Shown: piece by piece, positions 50,896 through 53,620 of the stretch | How positions within the stretch are numbered: position 1 is the stretch's first letter | Layout: each line of letters opens with the position of its first letter | DNA from: Nitrospirillum iridis | Lineage (GTDB): Bacteria > Pseudomonadota > Alphaproteobacteria > Azospirillales > Azospirillaceae | Direction: 5' to 3' | Assembly (NCBI RefSeq): GCF_014205765.1 | Contig: NZ_JACIIZ010000001.1 | Span: forward strand, 1 to 53,620 | DNA length: 53,620 nucleotides | Notes under the pieces: model-generated | The model's database searches: none | Seen by the model: only the letters and a program-made list of their open reading frames with translations | Told to the model about the DNA's origin: nothing | Translations under genes and position numbers: made by a program

Positions 50896-51873
50896 GTGGA
50901 CATGGCGGTAAAGGCATCGGACATCAGCGCGGCGAGCCCGCGGGCGCGCACGCAACGCCGCAACGACTTTCTGTTTCGCGGCGCCACCCTGTTTTTCGCC
51001 CTCTTGGTGCTGACGCTGCTGGGCGGCGTGATCATCTCCCTCATCCACGGCGCCTGGCCGGCCCTGAAGCTGTTCGGCTTCGGCTTCGTCGGGACCGAGA
51101 TTTGGAACCCGGTGACCGAGAAGTTCGGCGCGCTGGCGCCGATCTACGGCACGCTGGTCACCTCGGCCATCGCCATGCTGGTCGGGGTCCCCGTCAGCTT
51201 CGGCATCGCCATCTTCCTGACCGAGCTGTGCCCGGCCTGGGCCAAGCGGCCCATCGGCGTCGCGGTGGAGCTGCTGGCGGGCATCCCCAGCATCATCTAT
51301 GGCATCTGGGGCCTGTTCGTGTTCGCGCCCTTCCTGCAGCGGACGGTACAGCCCTTCCTGATCAATACCCTGGGCAACGTTCCCGGGATCGGCATCTGGT
51401 TCAAGGGCCCGCCCTACGGCATCGGCGTCCTGACCGCCGGCCTGATTCTGGCCATCATGATCCTGCCCTTCATCACCTCCATCACCCGCGACGTGTTCGA
51501 GACCATGCCCACCATGCTGCGCGAGAGCGCCTATGGCCTGGGCGCCACGACGTGGGAAGTGGTGCGTGACATCACCATCCCCTACACCCGTGTGGGCCTG
51601 GTGGGCGGCGTCATGCTGGGGCTGGGCCGCGCGCTGGGCGAGACCATGGCCGTGACCTTCGTCATCGGCAACTCCCACCGCATCGCCAACTCGCTGCTGG
51701 CGCCGGGTACGACCATCTCGGCGGCCATCGCCAATGAGTTCACCGAGGCGGTGGGCGAGACCTACACCTCGTCGCTGATCGCGTTGGGCCTCGTCCTCTT
51801 CGTCATCACCTTCATCGTGCTCGCGATGGCCAAGCTGATGCTGGTGCGCATGAACCGCAAGGCGGGGGTCTGA
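50896..51873 (+). CDS. pstC: Phosphate ABC transporter permease PstC
   Basis: The product has 325 residues from GTG 50896 (GGAGGGG 7 nt upstream; ATG 50902 is the alternative). Six membrane helices fit. The binding-protein-dependent permease domain carries the EAA loop as MPTMLRESAYGLGATTWEVV. GAWPALKLFGFGFVGTEIWN, VPVSFGIAIFLTELCP and AGIPSIIYGIWGLFVFAPFL are PstC-typical. With PstA it forms the membrane channel for phosphate. It is separated from pstS by 157 bp containing a structured RNA, whereas pstC, pstA and pstB are tightly packed. Confidence 0.96.
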   Translation: MDMAVKASDISAASPRARTQRRNDFLFRGATLFFALLVLTLLGGVIISLIHGAWPALKLFGFGFVGTEIWNPVTEKFGALAPIYGTLVTSAIAMLVGVPVSFGIAIFLTELCPAWAKRPIGVAVELLAGIPSIIYGIWGLFVFAPFLQRTVQPFLINTLGNVPGIGIWFKGPPYGIGVLTAGLILAIMILPFITSITRDVFETMPTMLRESAYGLGATTWEVVRDITIPYTRVGLVGGVMLGLGRALGETMAVTFVIGNSHRIANSLLAPGTTISAAIANEFTEAVGETYTSSLIALGLVLFVITFIVLAMAKLMLVRMNRKAGV

Positions 51874-51876
51874 GCC

Positions 51877-52761
51877 ATGGCCATCACCGATATGTCACCC
51901 GGCACCAATTTCGCCATGGGCCGCTACAAGCGGCGCAAGATTTCCAACACCATCACCATGGGGCTGGCAATTGGCGCCGCCGCCTTCGGCCTGTTGTGGC
52001 TGGTGTGGATCCTGGCGGTCCTGCTGATCAACGGCCTCAGCGCCATCAGCGTGTCGCTGTTCACCCAGATGACGCCGCCGCCCGGCAGCGCCGGCGGCCT
52101 GCTGAACGCCATCTTCGGCAGCCTGGTCATGACCATCCTGGGCATGGCGATCGGCACGCCCATCGGCATCATGGCCGGCACCTACCTGGCCGAATACGGC
52201 AAGGGCACGAAGCTGGCGGAGGTGACGCGCTTCATCAACGACATCCTCCTGTCGGCGCCGTCCATCATCGTCGGCCTGTTCATCTACACCGTCCTGGTGG
52301 TCCCCATGGGCCACTTCTCCGCCTGGGCGGGGGCGGTGTCCCTGGCCGTCCTGGTCATCCCGGTGGTGGTGCGGACGACCGAGGACATGCTGAACCTGGT
52401 GCCCGGCTCGCTGCGCGAGGCCGCGGCCGCCCTGGGGGCGCCCCGCTGGAAGGTCATCGTCCAGGTGACCTACCGCGCCGCCCGCAGCGGCATCATGACC
52501 GGCATCCTCCTGGCCGTCGCCCGCATCAGCGGCGAGACGGCGCCCCTGCTGTTCACCGCCCTGAACAACCAGTTCTGGAGCGTGGACATGAACGCCCCGA
52601 TGGCGAACCTGCCGGTCACCATCTTCCAGTTCGCCCTCAGCCCCTATGAGGATTGGCAGCGGCTGGCCTGGGGCGGTTCGCTCCTCATCACGGTCGCCAT
52701 CCTCGCGCTCAACATCGGCGCGCGTATGCTCGCTTCCATCGGCACCAAGAAAGGCCAGTGA
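51877..52761 (+). CDS. pstA: Phosphate ABC transporter permease PstA
   Basis: The product has 294 residues from ATG 51877, 3 bp after the pstC stop. Six membrane segments are readable. The EAA loop is [20 protein letters not shown], and the conserved [20 protein letters not shown] and [20 protein letters not shown] match PstA rather than PstC. The C-terminal half contains [20 protein letters not shown], a hallmark of PstA. It pairs with PstC and receives energy from PstB. Close spacing indicates one operon. Confidence 0.97.
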   Translation: MAITDMSPGTNFAMGRYKRRKISNTITMGLAIGAAAFGLLWLVWILAVLLINGLSAISVSLFTQMTPPPGSAGGLLNAIFGSLVMTILGMAIGTPIGIMAGTYLAEYGKGTKLAEVTRFINDILLSAPSIIVGLFIYTVLVVPMGHFSAWAGAVSLAVLVIPVVVRTTEDMLNLVPGSLREAAAALGAPRWKVIVQVTYRAARSGIMTGILLAVARISGETAPLLFTALNNQFWSVDMNAPMANLPVTIFQFALSPYEDWQRLAWGGSLLITVAILALNIGARMLASIGTKKGQ

Positions 52762-52766
52762 TCCCC

Positions 52767-53582
52767 ATGACCGCGCTTTCCATGACGGCGGAACAGTCCC
52801 AGGCGGCCCTCGCCACCGACGGTGACCTGCGCGAGAAGATCAGCGTCCGCAACCTGAACTTCTACTACGGGGGTTACCACGCCCTGAAAGCCATCAACCT
52901 GCCGCTGTTCGACAAGCGGGTGACGGCGTTCATCGGCCCGTCGGGCTGCGGCAAGTCCACGCTGCTCCGCATCCTGAACCGCATCTACGACCTGTACCCG
53001 AACCAGCGGGCCGAGGGTGAGGTCCTGCTGGACGGTGAGAACCTGCTCTCGCCCAAGCAGGACCTGAACCTGCTGCGCGCCCGCGTCGGCATGGTGTTCC
53101 AGAAGCCGACGCCCTTCCCCATGTCGATCTACGACAACGTCGCCTACGGTATCCGCCTCTATGAGAAGCTGAGCCGCGCCGACATGGACGTGCGCGTCGA
53201 AGAGGCCCTGCGCAAGACGGCGCTGTGGGGCGAGGTGAAGGACAAGCTGCGCCAGAGCGGCCTGTCGCTGTCCGGCGGTCAGCAGCAGCGCCTATGCATC
53301 GCCCGCGCCGTGGCGGTGCGTCCCGCCGTCCTGCTGCTGGATGAGCCGACCTCGGCGCTCGACCCCATCTCCACCTCCAAGATCGAGGAGCTGGTGGACG
53401 AACTGAAGCCCGACTACTGCATCGCCATCGTCACCCACAACATGCAGCAGGCGGCCCGCGTCTCCGACTTCACCGCCTTCATGTACCTGGGCGAGCTGGT
53501 GGAGTACGGCGCCACCGACACCATCTTCACCGCGCCCAAGGAAGAGAAGACCGAACAGTACATCACCGGCCGCTTCGGCTGA
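52767..53582 (+). CDS. pstB: Phosphate ABC transporter ATP-binding protein
   Basis: The product has 271 residues from ATG 52767, 5 bp after pstA. Walker A is GPSGCGKST, the Q-loop is in [20 protein letters not shown], the signature is [10 protein letters not shown], Walker B is [12 protein letters not shown], and the switch His is in [13 protein letters not shown]. The [13 protein letters not shown] segment is diagnostic of PstB among ABC ATPases. A ~22-residue polar leader precedes the conserved [20 protein letters not shown] hydrolysis here drives phosphate import. The Pst complex also signals sufficiency to PhoR through PhoU, whose gene would be expected just right of the window. Confidence 0.98.
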   Translation: MTALSMTAEQSQAALATDGDLREKISVRNLNFYYGGYHALKAINLPLFDKRVTAFIGPSGCGKSTLLRILNRIYDLYPNQRAEGEVLLDGENLLSPKQDLNLLRARVGMVFQKPTPFPMSIYDNVAYGIRLYEKLSRADMDVRVEEALRKTALWGEVKDKLRQSGLSLSGGQQQRLCIARAVAVRPAVLLLDEPTSALDPISTSKIEELVDELKPDYCIAIVTHNMQQAARVSDFTAFMYLGELVEYGATDTIFTAPKEEKTEQYITGRFG

Positions 53583-53586
53583 TGTC

Positions 53587-53614
53587 AGCGGCAGGGGCGT
53601 CTGCTCCTGCCGCA
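53587..53614 (+). terminator. Hairpin after pstB
   Basis: GCGGCAGG and CCTGCCGC form perfect 8-bp arms directly after the pstB stop, without a visible T-tract before the window ends. It may be an intercistronic processing or stability stem rather than a full terminator. Confidence 0.5.
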
Positions 53615-53620
53615 ATAGCC

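Overview
The window is GC-rich (roughly two-thirds G+C) with dense coding on both strands. Its gene content points to an alphaproteobacterium of the Azospirillaceae type (Azospirillum/Nitrospirillum/Niveispirillum-like). That assignment is inferred from codon use, TonB receptor style and the pst/porin arrangement, not from a marker gene. No rRNA, tRNA, CRISPR array or phage module was seen. The only mobile-element trace is an IS630-type transposase tail at the left edge.

Layout. 1-8.4 kb: IS630 remnant, a secreted glycosidase-like protein of unknown activity, DNA polymerase IV, then a glutathione transferase with a PNPOx/ferredoxin-reductase/2Fe-2S fusion and a LysR regulator. 7.6-17.7 kb: a glycan/hexuronate locus (FadR-type GntR regulator, D-mannonate dehydratase, TonB receptor, GH2 glycosidase with malectin-like tail, hexuronate-type MFS carrier, LacI regulator). 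Two GntR-type operators (TGGTNNGACCA) and a LacI-like box (AACCGGTT) can be read in its promoters. 17.7-26 kb: regulatory-domain methyltransferase, chemoreceptor, periplasmic alpha/beta hydrolase, proline iminopeptidase, glycine-zipper lipoprotein, flavin monooxygenase, and a 49-residue protein behind a Fur-like box.

26-38.6 kb is the most interesting part. A GntR/FCD regulator, a POT peptide transporter, an M24 Xaa-Pro peptidase, 4-hydroxyproline epimerase, a DapA-family deaminase, a D-hydroxyproline-type FAD dehydrogenase, a Tat-exported beta-L-arabinofuranosidase (GH127/GH146 type) and a secreted DUF885 metallopeptidase lie together. The last two overlap by one base. Near-identical palindromes AT(C/T)GTAT(A/C)C(G/A)AT sit in three promoters here. 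I read this as a locus for arabinosylated, hydroxyproline-rich plant cell-wall glycopeptides (extensin/AGP type): sugar removal, peptide cleavage, uptake, then Hyp catabolism toward 2-oxoglutarate semialdehyde.

38.7-47.1 kb holds rmuC, a gene-free stretch with a candidate small RNA, a TauE/SafE permease, an uncharacterised polytopic membrane protein, a second POT transporter, a NarL-type regulator and a DUF1003 protein. 47.3-53.6 kb is a phosphate-starvation block: an OprO/P-type porin diverging from pstSCAB, with a Pho-box-like 11-bp-period array in front of each and a branched RNA structure between pstS and pstC.

Cutting across this, five copies of a roughly 125-130 bp structured repeat lie 3' of four genes (POT1, hydroxyproline epimerase, the DapA-family deaminase, POT2), always in the host gene's orientation. 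Their stems differ in sequence between copies but largely keep base pairing, as expected of a conserved RNA fold.
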